Positions 12,889 to 23,842 of a stretch of 64,000 bases of DNA are shown here, piece by piece (positions within the stretch are counted from its first letter, which is position 1; every line of letters starts with the position of its first letter). Made by a program: the position numbers and the translations under genes. Under the pieces are notes generated by a model that was not told the DNA's origin, searched no databases, and was given only the letters and a program-made list of their open reading frames with translations. Source of the DNA: Asterella californica (Eukaryota > Streptophyta > Marchantiopsida > Marchantiales > Aytoniaceae); contig JAYKYS010000007.1 in assembly GCA_036924285.1 (NCBI GenBank), positions 6,758,001 through 6,822,000 of the forward strand, written 5' to 3'.

Positions 12889-13415
12889 AAAACCAGACCA
12901 ACCGTCCATATCCAAGAACAGCAAGTGCAAGTGCTCATATACATCGACCACATCTCATCCACTACTTGTCACTTACCAACAGCCTTGTCGAACCTCTTGG
13001 TAAACTTGGTACTTTATTCCACAGAATAGCAGAAGCTTCTAGTTTACGTCCAGTGCAACGGATCCAGCTAGCAGATCCCGCTAGCAGTGCTTCCCGTGCG
13101 CCGAAGTACAAGTCTACCTGATTGTAACCGACGTCGTCGTTCAGAAGTATTACTCGAATACCGGAAGAGTTTCCCCAACTCTGCCTGGAACCCGTTGCTT
13201 CAGTTTGTAGCAAAAATCCAGGCCAAAATCCATATACCTCTGCTTTCTACAGGAAACGTAGAATCAATAGCAATAAGTCCTGTTTGCCAGTCAAGATGTG
13301 CTACACAGGACACAACTTACGGATAACCCTCTCAGACCATTGTATTCGTCTCCGCAAAGCGCTCGGAGTGAATCAAAACTGTCTATGCAAGAGCGGCTAT
13401 GACATCAGAAAAACG

Positions 13416-13862
13416 TCAATCCAAATTACGCTTGACGTCAATACCCATTGATCTGGCGGTGCCCATCACCGACCTACTAATGGCCTCTAACTCCATATAT
13501 TGACACTCGGGATCCTGCTGTTTAATCTTGGCGATTTCATATACATGCTTCACCGTAACCACACCCGCTACATCATGTCCCGCCTTGCCTCCCCCGCTTT
13601 GCAATCCAGCAGCCTTCTTCAAAAAATAGGACACTGATGGGGACTTGGTTGTGAACTCAAATGACGAGTCGGTATAGGCAGTTACAGTTACCGAAACAGG
13701 AACATCGGGCTTCATGTGCTGCGTCCGAGCATTGAAATCCTTGCAAAAAGCCATCAGGTTCAACCTATGCTGCCCTAATGCCGGACCTACGGGAGGTGCC
13801 GGCTTTGCCTGTCCCGCATTCACCACCAGCCTAATCAACGCTGAAACTACCTTGCCCGACAT
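13416..13862 (-). CDS. Mitochondrial-type ribosomal protein L11 (uL11m)
   Basis: A single uninterrupted frame of 148 codons encodes an L11-family protein of the large ribosomal subunit, which forms the GTPase-associated stalk base with L10 and L12 and binds the 23S-type rRNA hinge. Visible family features are the Pro-rich N-terminal signature AKPAPPVGPALGQHRLNLMA, followed by FCKDFNARTQ, then FTTKSPSVSYFLKKAAG of the linker. The C-terminal rRNA-binding half includes VTVKHVYEIAKIKQ and ends near MGIDVKRNLD. The FCKDFNARTQ segment fits plant mitochondrial rather than plastid L11. The start at 13862 (MSGKVVSALIRL) matches the length of plant mitochondrial L11 proteins. The frame stays open upstream to 14048, giving a 62-residue extension that lies partly in a duplicated segment. 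I treat that as 5' leader, but it could be translated. No intron is needed. Confidence 0.9.
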   Translation of the reverse strand: MSGKVVSALIRLVVNAGQAKPAPPVGPALGQHRLNLMAFCKDFNARTQHMKPDVPVSVTVTAYTDSSFEFTTKSPSVSYFLKKAAGLQSGGGKAGHDVAGVVTVKHVYEIAKIKQQDPECQYMELEAISRSVMGTARSMGIDVKRNLD

Positions 13863-13911
13863 TGCTACGCTTTGAATTTCTTCCCCTCTGGTCCACTTAA
13901 AGTCCACCACT

Positions 13912-14255
13912 CTCCACAGCTTCACCACATCTTGCTCTATCTTCGAGAAGAGTTCCCTCGTGCATATCCTCGCCCCCGCTTGCTTCTGGATCCCTCGTCG
14001 GCCCAGAAGATGGCACAATGCACGGACTTTCCTGCAGTCGGACGCCAAAATGCACCACTCCGTCCTGAGAAAACCTCCGCGCTCTCCACAGCTTCACCAC
14101 ATCTTGCTCTACCTTCGAGAAGAGTTCCCTCGTGCATATCCTCGCCCCCCCTTGCTTCTGAATCCCTCGTCGGCCCAGAAGATGGCACAATGCACGGACT
14201 TTCCTGCAGTCGGACGCCAAAAATGCACCACTCCCTCCTGAGGAAAACAACCGCG
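13912..14255. repeat. 172-bp direct tandem duplication upstream of the L11 gene
   Basis: A 172-bp unit beginning CTCCACAGCTTCACCACATC at 13912 is repeated from 14084 with only a handful of substitutions and one-base indels. It covers the presumed 5' leader and proximal promoter of the L11 gene. Both copies encode a similar peptide on the minus strand (around RKVRALCHLLGRRGIQKQ). In the proximal copy this reading frame is continuous with L11. Confidence 0.9.
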
Positions 14256-15368
14256 CCAAGTCAGTCAATCACTGCCCCGAATTTCGCGCTTGTGAGGCGT
14301 GAGAGACAGACAGTCCAACTCTACTGACGCCTTCCACTACAACAAAGACCCATACCTCTTACCACGTCACTTCCAAGAACTATGTATCAGTACGTAGGGA
14401 TCCACGACCACATTCTCGAGGGATCACACCTTAGGCCCTTAGGGTTAGGGTTAATTTAACGGAGGTTCATGTGTGTGTGTTCAGTAGAAACAGATGAACT
14501 ACTACTGTACCGTACTTGCAGTTCAGTTCGTGCATTGTAATCTTCACTCGTGAGTGAAGATTACAATAAAATACTACCGTAGGTGAGGACCACCAAAACA
14601 AAGATGGAGAGAAAAGATCCTCGGAACACTAGTCATGTCTAGTAAGCTTCGCAACCTACTCAAGTAAGGAGATAAGAGTATTCATGAGCTGCTACTGTAT
14701 ATGACGAAAAAGCGCCTCAACTCTCCTAAGTGTTTGTGTTGCTTTTCGGCCCCATTCGATTTCGCAGGCTCCAAAAATCTTGATTCAAGATATGCCTCCC
14801 TTTTCGCTCCATGCTCTTTCGTTTTGCATCTCACAATGGGAACCTTTCCTCACCTGTTAGTGCGATACATTCTCTTTTACTCGGCGATGTGATACGGCCA
14901 TACTCTCAATCTTACGTGTACGAAATTACCTATAGAAATTCGTGTTATAGCAAGCATCGTCTCTGTGACATCTTACGCGAGGGAGGAAAATGGAGGGCTA
15001 AGAGTGGAGATAAAGATGGTCGTGACCTGATCTGACGCGACATCGAAAAGCAAAAGTGATAAGTGAGAGAGAGGAAAAGAGAGAGAACGAAAAGGGGAGA
15101 GGTACGAGATTCTTGAAGCTTTCGGTGCAGACAACGAGAATTGTCGGTGGTTTGGCTTGGTGCTGCGCGGCTGCGCAGTGTACTGTACCGATGAGATCCG
15201 AAGAAGCTGCAGAATGAGTGGTGACCAACTGCGACCGTCCCTCCGTGGTCGACTGTTAATACTTAGGCTCGGTTGTGATTGTATGGGTTACCCTTGATTG
15301 AACCGTCACCGTAAGGAGGAAGGGAAATTTCCTTTTCCGCCGGATCGCTCGCTGGAGCCCGCGAGATG
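14256..15368. other. Intergenic, no supported gene
   Basis: Nothing coding is supported. It contains a short telomere-like string (CTTAGGGTTAGGGTTAA at about 14438-14454), a near-perfect hairpin at 14534-14567 and purine-rich tracts around 15060-15100. Confidence 0.5.
14534..14567. repeat. Perfect hairpin, 16-bp arms, 2-nt spacer
   Basis: ATTGTAATCTTCACTC and GAGTGAAGATTACAAT are exact reverse complements separated by GT. It belongs to the set of short palindromes scattered through the window. Confidence 0.9.
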
Positions 15369-15742
15369 GGGAAATTGGCTTGATCATACCCCCAGTAGGT
15401 TTCGTGAGCTTGATCATACCCCTCTTAACGTTTGGTTGCTTGATCATACCCTTGACGGATTATTGACAGTCGAACCGGTCATTTTCTCTTTTGGTTCATC
15501 ATTTTAGTACTTTCAACCTCGACTAAATATCACTGTAATTCAAAATATTTTGCATTAAAGATGCGTTATACTATCTATATTCTCATTTCTTTAATATGTG
15601 CAGTTTCAAATCTGAATAACATCACAAAGTGACTGGTTTTACAGGAAATAGCCGGTCAGGGGTGTGATCAAGCCGGACATCGTTAAGAGGGGTATGATCA
15701 AGCTCACGAAACCTACTGGGGGTATGATCAAGCCAATTTCCC
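15369..15742. mobile_element. Non-autonomous TIR element with 62-bp identical arms
   Basis: The outer 62 bp on each side (15369-15430 and 15681-15742) are exact inverted repeats beginning GGGAAATTGGCTTGATCATA. Each arm carries three copies of GCTTGATCATACCC (the innermost right copy is GCTTGATCACACCC) at roughly 30-bp spacing, an arrangement expected of multiple transposase-binding sites. The third copies lie just inside the identical part and are diverged between arms. The 250-bp interior has no ORF of note. The flanks share GAGATG in the same register of a 10-bp window next to each end, compatible with a partly eroded Mutator-like target duplication. Exact identity of the arms suggests recent activity or selection. 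The superfamily is not certain. Confidence 0.85.
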
Positions 15743-18428
15743 AGAGGAGATGAGATGATACTTCCCAAGTACTGTACAGGCGTCAGCACTCAGTTGGGCC
15801 CGTATGTAAATGTTTCGCAAGGTTTGTTTTCACGTTTCTGGTCTCATGGGCGGCTTAATTTCGGGCGCCTGCTTCACTATTGAGCTCGAGGCCAGGCCCC
15901 ACAGGACGAGAAAGCAAGTCAGGTTGGATGTGCATTGCCACAGTGAAGGCAAAAACGTCAACGGGAATCACTTTCTCGCAGAAATGCACAGGTCCACTAT
16001 CGTGGCAGAGGTTTAACCATCATCCTCTAAAGCGAAGTGACAACACAGAACACACCGTGCTATTTTGAAGCAAGGGAGACTTTTCCTCAGCGGATCGGAT
16101 TGGCCTGCCAAGTCTAATCTGCTGCTAGAAGTAATCTTTTATTTGCAAGGGAGTTTCTTAATGAAGAACAAGTTATAATCCTCTAATTTCTGTCCAGGTA
16201 AATAAATGTTAGAATAGAATTACGTGTTGTGAATAGGTGTAGTTAAGTTACGATGTTTCCGGTTCACCGGCGATAGAGTAGATTTTGTCACACCAAACAT
16301 GTCAAACTGGAGGTTGTACTATACTTTCCCATGAAGATTTGTAGATGATTCGACAGATGATTCCGGAGTTTCCCAGCCTGGATAGAATTGAAAGAGACCA
16401 CTGAATAATATGTATCGTTTTCATAGGAGAAACTTCTTATAACTGATTTCCTATAGAGATCCGGAAAGAAGATTACTTTGCCGTGTGAGATACACAGGGA
16501 CTTGAGCCTCCCTTCAGAGGAGGTTTCTGATGTAATCCAGCGATTCTCTTCAGACGTAAACGAAAGGGAAAGACTTCATAAACCTCCTTTGAAGGGAGGA
16601 TACCGGGATCCCTTTTCCCTAAAGGAAGGGATCAGACTAACTTTCAAGAAGGAAAGATTCAAAAAGGCATCTATATTATTCACCTCTTCCATATTTAAAT
16701 TAAATTAAAATATGATTTTTATTCTTCCAGAACACTTCTCTTATAGTAGAAGGGGTTAACTTTCAATTGGTAACGTTTATAGATTATTTTTTTCTCATCG
16801 TCTACGTGTTTCATTTAGCTGAGAAGCATTTAATTTTAATTTTTTAAAGTTAAATTTAGATGTTTAGATTTAGGTTTAAATTTATCTTGTCACTGTTCAA
16901 GAATTAATCCGTATCTTTTATGCAGTGGCGCAATGTTTGCTTACCGCAGAAAAAAACTTCTGTTTAAAAAATTAAAAAATTATCAAAATGATCATGTATA
17001 CTACTAACTTCAAACTACCAACTTACTCGTCCCTTTACGCAATTCTCACACTATCCTCGCAAAGAATTTCTGTCCTCGGTGATTTTGGAAAATATTCTTT
17101 ACCCGCCATTTCCCAAAACCACCGTTTGCATGCATATATTATTCAGTGTTCGAGTTGTGGGGGGTACGGGCTTTGGTGCGGTAAATTTCGGTCTTCCGTG
17201 ACGGTTTCATGCTATACAGGCTATATTTCCGCATGCACTACGGTAGTCAGAGACGAGGTCCGCTGCATGGCCTGCCCTTCCTTTCAGTAGAGATCCTTCA
17301 CTTGCGCTTGTCCCTGATCAAGGACATATCATAGGCAAAAAGTTTGCAGGAGGGTGATGCCACTTTTCATCACACTGGAGCACTTGATGGAAGTTGATGC
17401 AGATGAGGCCCGAAGCTACCTACGGCCGCAGATACGACAACTTCGGGAGAGGTAAAAGATGCTGTGCCTTTACGTAGTGACTGCGGCTTAGAGTTTATCC
17501 CTGTGAATCCCCAACCCCAGTTGGCAACCCGCGAGAGCCCGGAGTTGGCTGAAGAACAAGCATAATTTTGTGGTCATGTAATTTGTAATCGAATATTATG
17601 TGGGCGGGCATTGAATTTGCGCTAGTCCTACACATCTGACTCTTGAGGGTCCTGATGAATCTTTCCAAATCAGAGTCAGAGCGCATTGGAGAAAAATGGA
17701 AGTTGGAGCGATCTAGGGTCCAGGCTCCAGAGGCTTCAGCAATGGGACCGGGAGTTTTAGCTGATGATATGTTGCATGTTTTAGCCCTTCATGCGGAAAG
17801 CATACTAAGTTTATGTACACCTGAGTTACAACACAAGCTTCGTACTTGATTAGATCATCTACAAAATAGTCGTTATTTTGCCCTTGGGCTTGAGACCTTA
17901 GGACTGATCAGTGGGGACGGGGGATTGAAATCTTAAACTTAAAACTTAAAACATCTTAGACCTAAAATTGGAAATGTCCGATAAAATCGGACACATCACC
18001 TTGAGCTCTGACTACCTTTGGACCTTAGGCCGTTCATCAAGCCACATGGAAAAGCAGGTCTAAAGGACCAGCGACATGTTTATTGGGGTCTCTCCTCACG
18101 TGCTTGTCAAGATGGGCAAGCTCTGGACTATGGTCGACTCACGAGCACTTGGTATTCGATTACGATTCATGACGGCTCTGAACAATTCCGAAAAAGTTCG
18201 CGCGAGTTGAGCGAAAGGTAATTATTGCGCGAATTAGCTTATCACTACGGTAGTTGTGCAGCAGTAGACTTAGCGGCATAGCCTATCTGAAGCAAACGCG
18301 CCACGTGACGTGTCCAGTTTCCTTGAGTCCTGACGAATCAATGACGATGTGCATGTGCAAATGTACAAGACTACAGGTATTCACATCATGCTCATTTATG
18401 GGTGGCTGGATATGTAAACCTTTGTTCC
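15743..18428. other. Intergenic, no supported gene
   Basis: Short frames only. It contains an inverted repeat at 16507-16599 and AT-rich low-complexity sequence around 16690-16990. Nothing else is supported. Confidence 0.45.
16507..16599. repeat. Inverted repeat with 20-bp arms
   Basis: CCTCCCTTCAGAGGAGGTTT (16507-16526) and AAACCTCCTTTGAAGGGAGG (16580-16599) pair with one mismatch across a 53-nt spacer. A second, smaller inverted repeat (GATCCCTT / AAGGGATC) follows at about 16607-16632. It may be a small folded element; no target duplication was found. Confidence 0.6.
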
Positions 18429-18893
18429 GGACCCTCTAGCCCCTCCACGTTTTGACTGATAAATGCGCTGCTTTCACGTGTAAATTAATTGAAAACGATA
18501 ATCGTTTTCCGTGCCTGGGAGATTGCTCTCTGCCCGTTTATGCTGCCCGTGCTATCACCTAAACCGCGAGGGTTTCTCTGAGACTCACTTCCCTCTATCG
18601 GAGGGAAGCAAGAACCCTAAGACTGCGGCCTCTGGCCGCACTTAGAGTGCACAAGCACCCTAATTTTGACTGAGATTTCGAACCTGAGACCTCCTTGCTC
18701 TGGAAGAGCCCATCCGCCAGTGCGCTATTACCCCACCATGTCAGATCTACTCCCAAGTCGCAATATAACACATACTTCTCTCAATTCAGCTACACCCTGC
18801 CCGGCGTGTGCTTGTTTGGGCAGCTTGACGAGTTAATGCTCTGCATTCGCACGCTGCATTAATCCGTCAAAATGTGGAGGGGCTTGAGGGTCC
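18429..18893. mobile_element. 465-bp MITE with long TIRs and 8-bp target duplication
   Basis: The ends are imperfect inverted repeats of about 43 bp starting GGACCCTCTAGCCCCTCCAC on the left and GGACCCTCAAGCCCCTCCAC on the reverse of the right, with about four substitutions. Both ends are flanked by the same 8 bp, TTTGTTCC (18421-18428 and 18894-18901). An 8-bp duplication fits hAT or Mutator-like transposition; the long TIRs favour the latter. There is no transposase. The interior is GC-richer than the surroundings, with short hairpins such as TGCGGCC/GGCCGCA, and it carries a tRNA-like segment on the minus strand. Confidence 0.85.
18669..18742 (-). other. tRNA-like segment with Pol III A- and B-box matches
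   Basis: Read on the minus strand, the segment has an A-box match TAGCGCACTGG and a B-box-like GGTTCGAAATC separated by 32 nt, the normal spacing of an internal RNA polymerase III promoter. I could not fold it into a cloverleaf: the T-stem and the acceptor stem do not pair. It is therefore a degenerate tRNA or a SINE head caught in the MITE, not a working tRNA gene. Confidence 0.55.
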
Positions 18894-18901
18894 TTTGTTC
18901 C

Positions 18902-19802
18902 TGTGGGTAGAAGCGAATCAAAGGAATCTATTCGATTTGTGCGTAAAGCAGATTCGTAGTAGCTAAAGCTCCACATCCTCCCAAGTCCTCACTCCAATTT
19001 TCAGTCATCTGCTTTAATACTTGTTTGTTCCCGTTTCTGAACCCGAAATGAGAAACTGGTGTTCAAGCATGGGTCCAATTGAAACCAACGAATGTGCTTA
19101 AGGATTGTCGATTACCGCTGCGACTTAAATGATCACGACTTAAATGGCTTTGCGTCAGGTCTGGTACCGGGCCATGTGAAACTCTCGTAGTCTCGTGAGA
19201 CAAGGCTGACCAGCTACAGTAATGAGTCAAGAAATCTCAGCAGACATCCGAAGGGATTGAATCCAGAAAAAGTGGGGCAACTGCTGAAGCGGAAACAATG
19301 GAGTGAAAGAGGGCCTGGCGTGGGATCTTGGTGCACCGTGCACCGTTTAGTCGGTGCACGTCATGCGGAGTTTCAGGTTTGCAAGCCACGTTGGAAGGAC
19401 ACAGTCTCGATTCTGCAATTTGAGACAATCAGAAAACGCTGGAGACAATTAGAACTTTATAATCAGGTGCCATCTACAAGGAAGGTTGTGCTTGTGTCAG
19501 GTTTGATCACGCTGTCGTTTCAAGGATGCGCTTAGTGATCTTCGCTGCACATCACCACCGCCCTGGCAAACAACGAAACATCCGACATAATATTGTAAAG
19601 TAACCTAAATCGGTCTGATGCTGGTCAAGCAGCAAGATGTTTTAGCCACTCCTCTTGTGCTGACCACCTTCTTTCGCTGTAGTTCAAATCACGTTCCAGA
19701 AAAGCTGTGCAGCTTCGTTCATCCTTCGTTCATGCTTCTCTCGCTTTACTGGGAGATGTGGGAAAACGAGCAACGGCGAACTGAGGACTAAAGGTTCCAG
19801 AG
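18902..19802. promoter_or_regulatory. Upstream region of the ALMT gene
   Basis: No coding sequence is supported. The last 100-150 bp before the ALMT start codon are likely 5' leader. I see no convincing TATA box or named regulatory motif. A small hairpin GTGCACCG/CGGTGCAC lies at about 19334-19355. Confidence 0.35.
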
Positions 19803-22596
19803 ATGGCAGACTCACTCAAGCAACCTCTTCTGACCGGAGAACAGCAGAATAGGGGTAAAGATGTGGCATCACCTGCATATTTGCACAATGGAAATGGAGT
19901 AGGTGCACAAGGAGCTTCAGGAGTAGGTTATGGCAGTCAAGTTGCTAGCAAAGACAGCTTTGTTTCTCGGATTACAATCTTCTTTTCTAGGATCTTTGGT
20001 TGCATTCTTAGTTTCTTCAAGAGAGCGTACGAGGAGGTTACAAAATCAGCGCAACCCGCCAAGGCAGGATTGGCCGCTGCACTGTGCTCCCTGCTCTGCT
20101 TCGCACCGCCTCCGTTTGATATTTTCAACAAGAATGGAGTCTGGGCTGTGGTTACTGCGGATGTGGTTTTGGAAGCAAATGTGGGTCTCACCATCAGCAA
20201 GGGCCTGAACCGTACTCTTGGCACGTTAGCGGCAGCAGTTCTGGCCTTGGGAGTAAATTACTATGCCGTGTACCTCGGGGTGTACGAGCCCTTTTATATT
20301 ATGGGCTGGGTTTTCTTCGGCGCTACTTTGGCCACCATGTTCAAGTTTAGGCGCCCCTTCAAGGACCGGTGGAATTATGCTGTTGCTATGTCTATGATTA
20401 CCTTCCACATTCTCATCCTTTCCAAGTCCGATTACAAAGATAAAATTGTGTTGCCCTTGATCCGATTGGCGACCATTTTTATCGGATTTCTGACTATGTC
20501 TCTAGTCAATTTAGGAATCGCTCCGAAATATGCTGGCTCGAGCATCAATAATTTGGTCGCCAAGAATTTCGAGCGGGCAGGGACTGCAATGGAACGCTGT
20601 GTAACCTTTTACTTGGAAGAAAGGGTACTGGACCAGGTGGGAGACATTCTTACGGGAAAAAAGCAGGACGACAGCATCCACAAGGGCTTCACCGAGATGG
20701 TGGCCACTGATGCCGAATGCGACAAGCTTGTGAGCGTCCGTAACCCTTTCCTCGTCGCCTGTGATGCATCTGAGTGCGCATAGGTCCGAATATTATCAGA
20801 ATTTGAGCGTGTTTGCCTCAGTCCAGTCAAGCAGCAGAATTTTCGTCGATGATGAATTCTGTAGCGTCCTAGCGATCTTTGGTGTTATCTCCCACATCTT
20901 CCGTAGTCAGTCTCTTTAACACGACTGATTGCTACAACCGTTGATCTCTGTCCAATTAATCCACAGAGTCCTTGTGAGGGCATAGCATAATTGACAAAAT
21001 GGTTTGGGGGGCAGTTGAAAGCAGTGCCATTCGAGCCATGTCACGGGAGATTTTTCTACCGATATCCGTGGGACTTGTACACGGATGTGACAGATAACCT
21101 GCGCTATACCCTCTACGACGTTATCGCGCTGGATTCGTGTTTGCGTGCTGAGATTCAGGCCCCTGGTGACTTGCGCAACTACTGTAAGGAAGAGTTTATG
21201 ACCATCGGGAAAGAATGTGCCGAGTAAGTTTTCTTCTCCCGCTTCTCGCTTCCTTCTTTCTTATACTCATTTCATTGTTCCAGGACACATCTCTTACCAA
21301 CATCTGATGTTACCAGCACCTTCGTTTGGCTCACTGTCTCTTCCCATTGTTTCTGTACACCAATTTCCCTCTGCAATTCCGTGGATTGACAATTACCTGG
21401 GCACCAGTTTCCCCTGTTATTATTTGGATTGCAGTTTCACTTCGAGTTTAATTTAATCATCCCATGCATTCTCTTTCTTTTCTTCAGTTTTGAAGTTGGT
21501 TGTGCTTTGGTTGGAGGAAGAAGAGAAAAGCTCTGGTTAACTGTAGGAAATGCCTAGAAAACGCACAACGTTCCTCAGAACTTTCAGTTAGAGGCCCTCG
21601 GGTCCCCCTGACATCTGAAACTCACTTTTGCCTCAACCAAGTGTGGAATTCTTGACGCGGTCTGGGGCCTGGAGCCAGCTGGTACTGGACTTAAACTACT
21701 ATCTTAAATCTTTGGTAAATTCCAAATTTTTACCAGCACTGTAAAGTATTGTCGACATTCGGTTATAAACATTATGAGTGTTACTATGAATGCAGGATAT
21801 TTCGTCTTCTCGGTGAAAGTATCCGTTCCATGCGGCATGTGGATTGTAGAGATCACCTAAAAACGGCGGAGGAGTGGGTTATGCTGCTCCAGCACAAGAT
21901 AGCAAAGCACACTCAAACTATATTGGGTGGTGCTCTCAAGAGCAAATCCGGTCATGACCTTCTCATAGGGGATTCCTTAGGCCAGGGAACAGAAGAATTT
22001 GAAGACGCTATCGCCTATTCTTATTCAGATTCTGTATTCAGTACTCCAGGCTTCAATACGCCAGCCCATACCCCACTACAAACACATGCCTTTCCTCTGG
22101 GTACCCCAACACCAACACAAGTCTTTCGGTCGGTTACACCCACGCATTCGTTCTCGGCCAACGGCAGGGTTGGAGAAGGGTAAGAACTGATCTTCTCTTG
22201 CCATACATCTATCCCGACCTCGATGGTTCTGTTTCTGGTTAGGTGGACTTCCTGCAAGAGTGCCTTCCTGTGTTCCTTATCAGTGCTAGGGTTTTGATTT
22301 TAGGTCTCTCGTATAAACCTATCAATGCTCTCATCTGCTATTGGCTCGTTGTGGTTTTGCCCCGCAGGACTCAAGAGTTGAGCGAAGAAAGGACACGAGA
22401 ACTGAAAAGAGAAACTAAAACAAGAATATCTGCCCTGTCTCTGATAAAGTTTGCCTCTTTACTGATAGAATTAGTTGCCAAAGCCAGATTTATGGTCGAC
22501 CTTGTAACGGAGCTTGGAATAAGTGCCCACTTTGATATAATCTCTCCTTCTCCTTCAGCTGTTTCAAGCCCCAAAGCCGGTAGTCACCATGTTTAA
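19803..22596 (+). CDS. ALMT-family anion channel / malate transporter
   Basis: Four exons join cleanly: 19803-20729, 21015-21223, 21796-22179 and 22368-22596, giving 582 residues, normal for the family. ALMT proteins are anion channels that carry malate, chloride or sulfate across the plasma membrane or tonoplast. Exon 1 holds a basic cytosolic N-terminus and the membrane region (roughly residues 85-250) with the hallmarks SKGLNRTLGTLAA and FRRPFKDRWNYA. Exon 2 carries the equivalent of the conserved WEP motif, here FEPCHGRFFYRYPWD (residue 315 on), then LRYTLYDVIALDSCLRAEIQ. Exon 3 is a cytosolic helical region followed by a Ser/Thr-Pro-rich stretch with many TP sites (FNTPAHTPLQ, LGTPTPTQ), possible phosphosites. 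Exon 4 is a helical tail. The exon 1 donor (CTT|GTGAGC) and exon 2 acceptor were chosen because an in-frame stop at 20988 excludes earlier acceptors. Phe for Trp in WEP is the notable departure. Confidence 0.9.
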
Positions 22597-22833
22597 GGTG
22601 ATGTCCTCACTAACCGTATATTTTTATGGAGCTTCTCACCTACCAGGGACAGTCGAGATGGTCTTGGTTGTGAGCAAACCAGAGAGGGATATCAATACTC
22701 GATATCTGCACTGGAGGATATCAAGATTAATACCAAAATGTAGATATGGGTGCATATATCGGCTGTCAACGATGTAGATGTGCACGGCCGATCCGTCTTC
22801 ATATGCAACAATCAGACCAGAACATTGTTCAGG

Positions 22834-22865
22834 CAAACTCCAGCGAACATCTTCGCTGGAGTTTG
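22834..22865. repeat. Perfect hairpin, 14-bp arms, 4-nt loop
   Basis: CAAACTCCAGCGAA and TTCGCTGGAGTTTG pair exactly around CATC. It lies about 240 bp past the ALMT stop codon on the plus strand. A transcript-end role is possible but unsupported. Confidence 0.85.
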
Positions 22866-23807
22866 GATGTATTTCCGCATATTTGTGCAAAAGTTTCACT
22901 TTGAAAGTATCAAAGGTACATGCTAAAAAGGAATAGCATGATGGGGCCCTGAAATAAACCGAAGGCTAACTTGCAAGCACCATCTCTACTGTTCCCTGTT
23001 TTCTTGTTTGGTCCGGTGTTCACAATGCAGAGACAGTAACTACATCAGATTCTCGTCTCAGATCTCTTTCGTATTCATGTTTATGTTTAGTCATGAATCG
23101 TTCTTTCTGTCTCTTGCAGGTTTCTTTATCCTTTGGAATGGTCATTTTGGAATGGTCAAAATCCTTTATCTTCGGTGAACACGGTGATGAATATATTTCT
23201 TTTCTTTTCTCATAGAACACGGTAAGATGCCAGGCCTGCATACCCTACATTGAGGAAAGGAGACGAAGAACACACGGACCAGAGAAAGCACAAGGAGGAG
23301 GAGACAGAAGTAGTCCGGTGGCCTGCCCCAAAAGACACCCCGACACCTTTAGTCCCAAACAATGGGGCTATTTCTATACCCAGCTTGGATATTGTCTGGA
23401 CCATTGTTCGAAACCGAAGTAGGGCTCTTGGTCGAGGATGCAGTCCCCTTTCTCTGTGATCTTGTGATCTCTCTCCTGTCGCGCTCTTGGCGTTTCCTTT
23501 TGCCAAATGGAGATGCGACTTCTCTGTGATCTTGCCTCGCTCACAAATCGCTCCCTTGTTTCCTCCGCTCTTCTCTCGTTTTCGTTTGAAGAAGCGCTGC
23601 TTGCAGACTGGACGTTTTCTGGTGCCTCCGTCTGAACTTGTCTGGTGTTCCCTGCGCAGACCCGGTTCCTTCTTCCATTCCGTAACTGTATGCGCACTTC
23701 TTCCAGCTGATATATGTGCCGAATATGCTGAATGTATGTTTCCGTGCTTGAACTATGTACTATGTATAGGATAAACTCCGGCAAAGCATCGGAAGCGGTA
23801 GGTTCCG

Positions 23808-23842
23808 TTTCAGGTGCTTCGCGAACGTGGAAGCACCTGAAA
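23808..23842. repeat. Perfect hairpin, 13-bp arms, 9-nt loop
   Basis: TTTCAGGTGCTTC and GAAGCACCTGAAA are exact reverse complements around a 9-nt loop. There is no gene end nearby. Confidence 0.85.

Larger units (their letters stand above)
10341..13415. other. Anonymous intergenic DNA with a tandem-palindrome and a hairpin
   Basis: No gene is supported. Apart from the 46-bp tandem repeat with palindrome (11892-12009) and the hairpin at 12845-12888, only short frames without family features are present. Confidence 0.5.

Noticed and set aside
13863..14048. Using the upstream Met at 14048 as the L11 start
   Set aside because: The 62 extra residues are not found in plant mitochondrial L11, lie partly in a duplicated segment and contain acidic residues unusual for a presequence; the Met at 13862 gives the family length.
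14438..14454. Interstitial telomere repeat
   Set aside because: Only about two degenerate TTAGGG-like units; too short to be meaningful.
18669..18742. A functional tRNA gene
   Set aside because: A/B boxes are present but the T-stem and acceptor stem do not pair, and it lies wholly inside a MITE.
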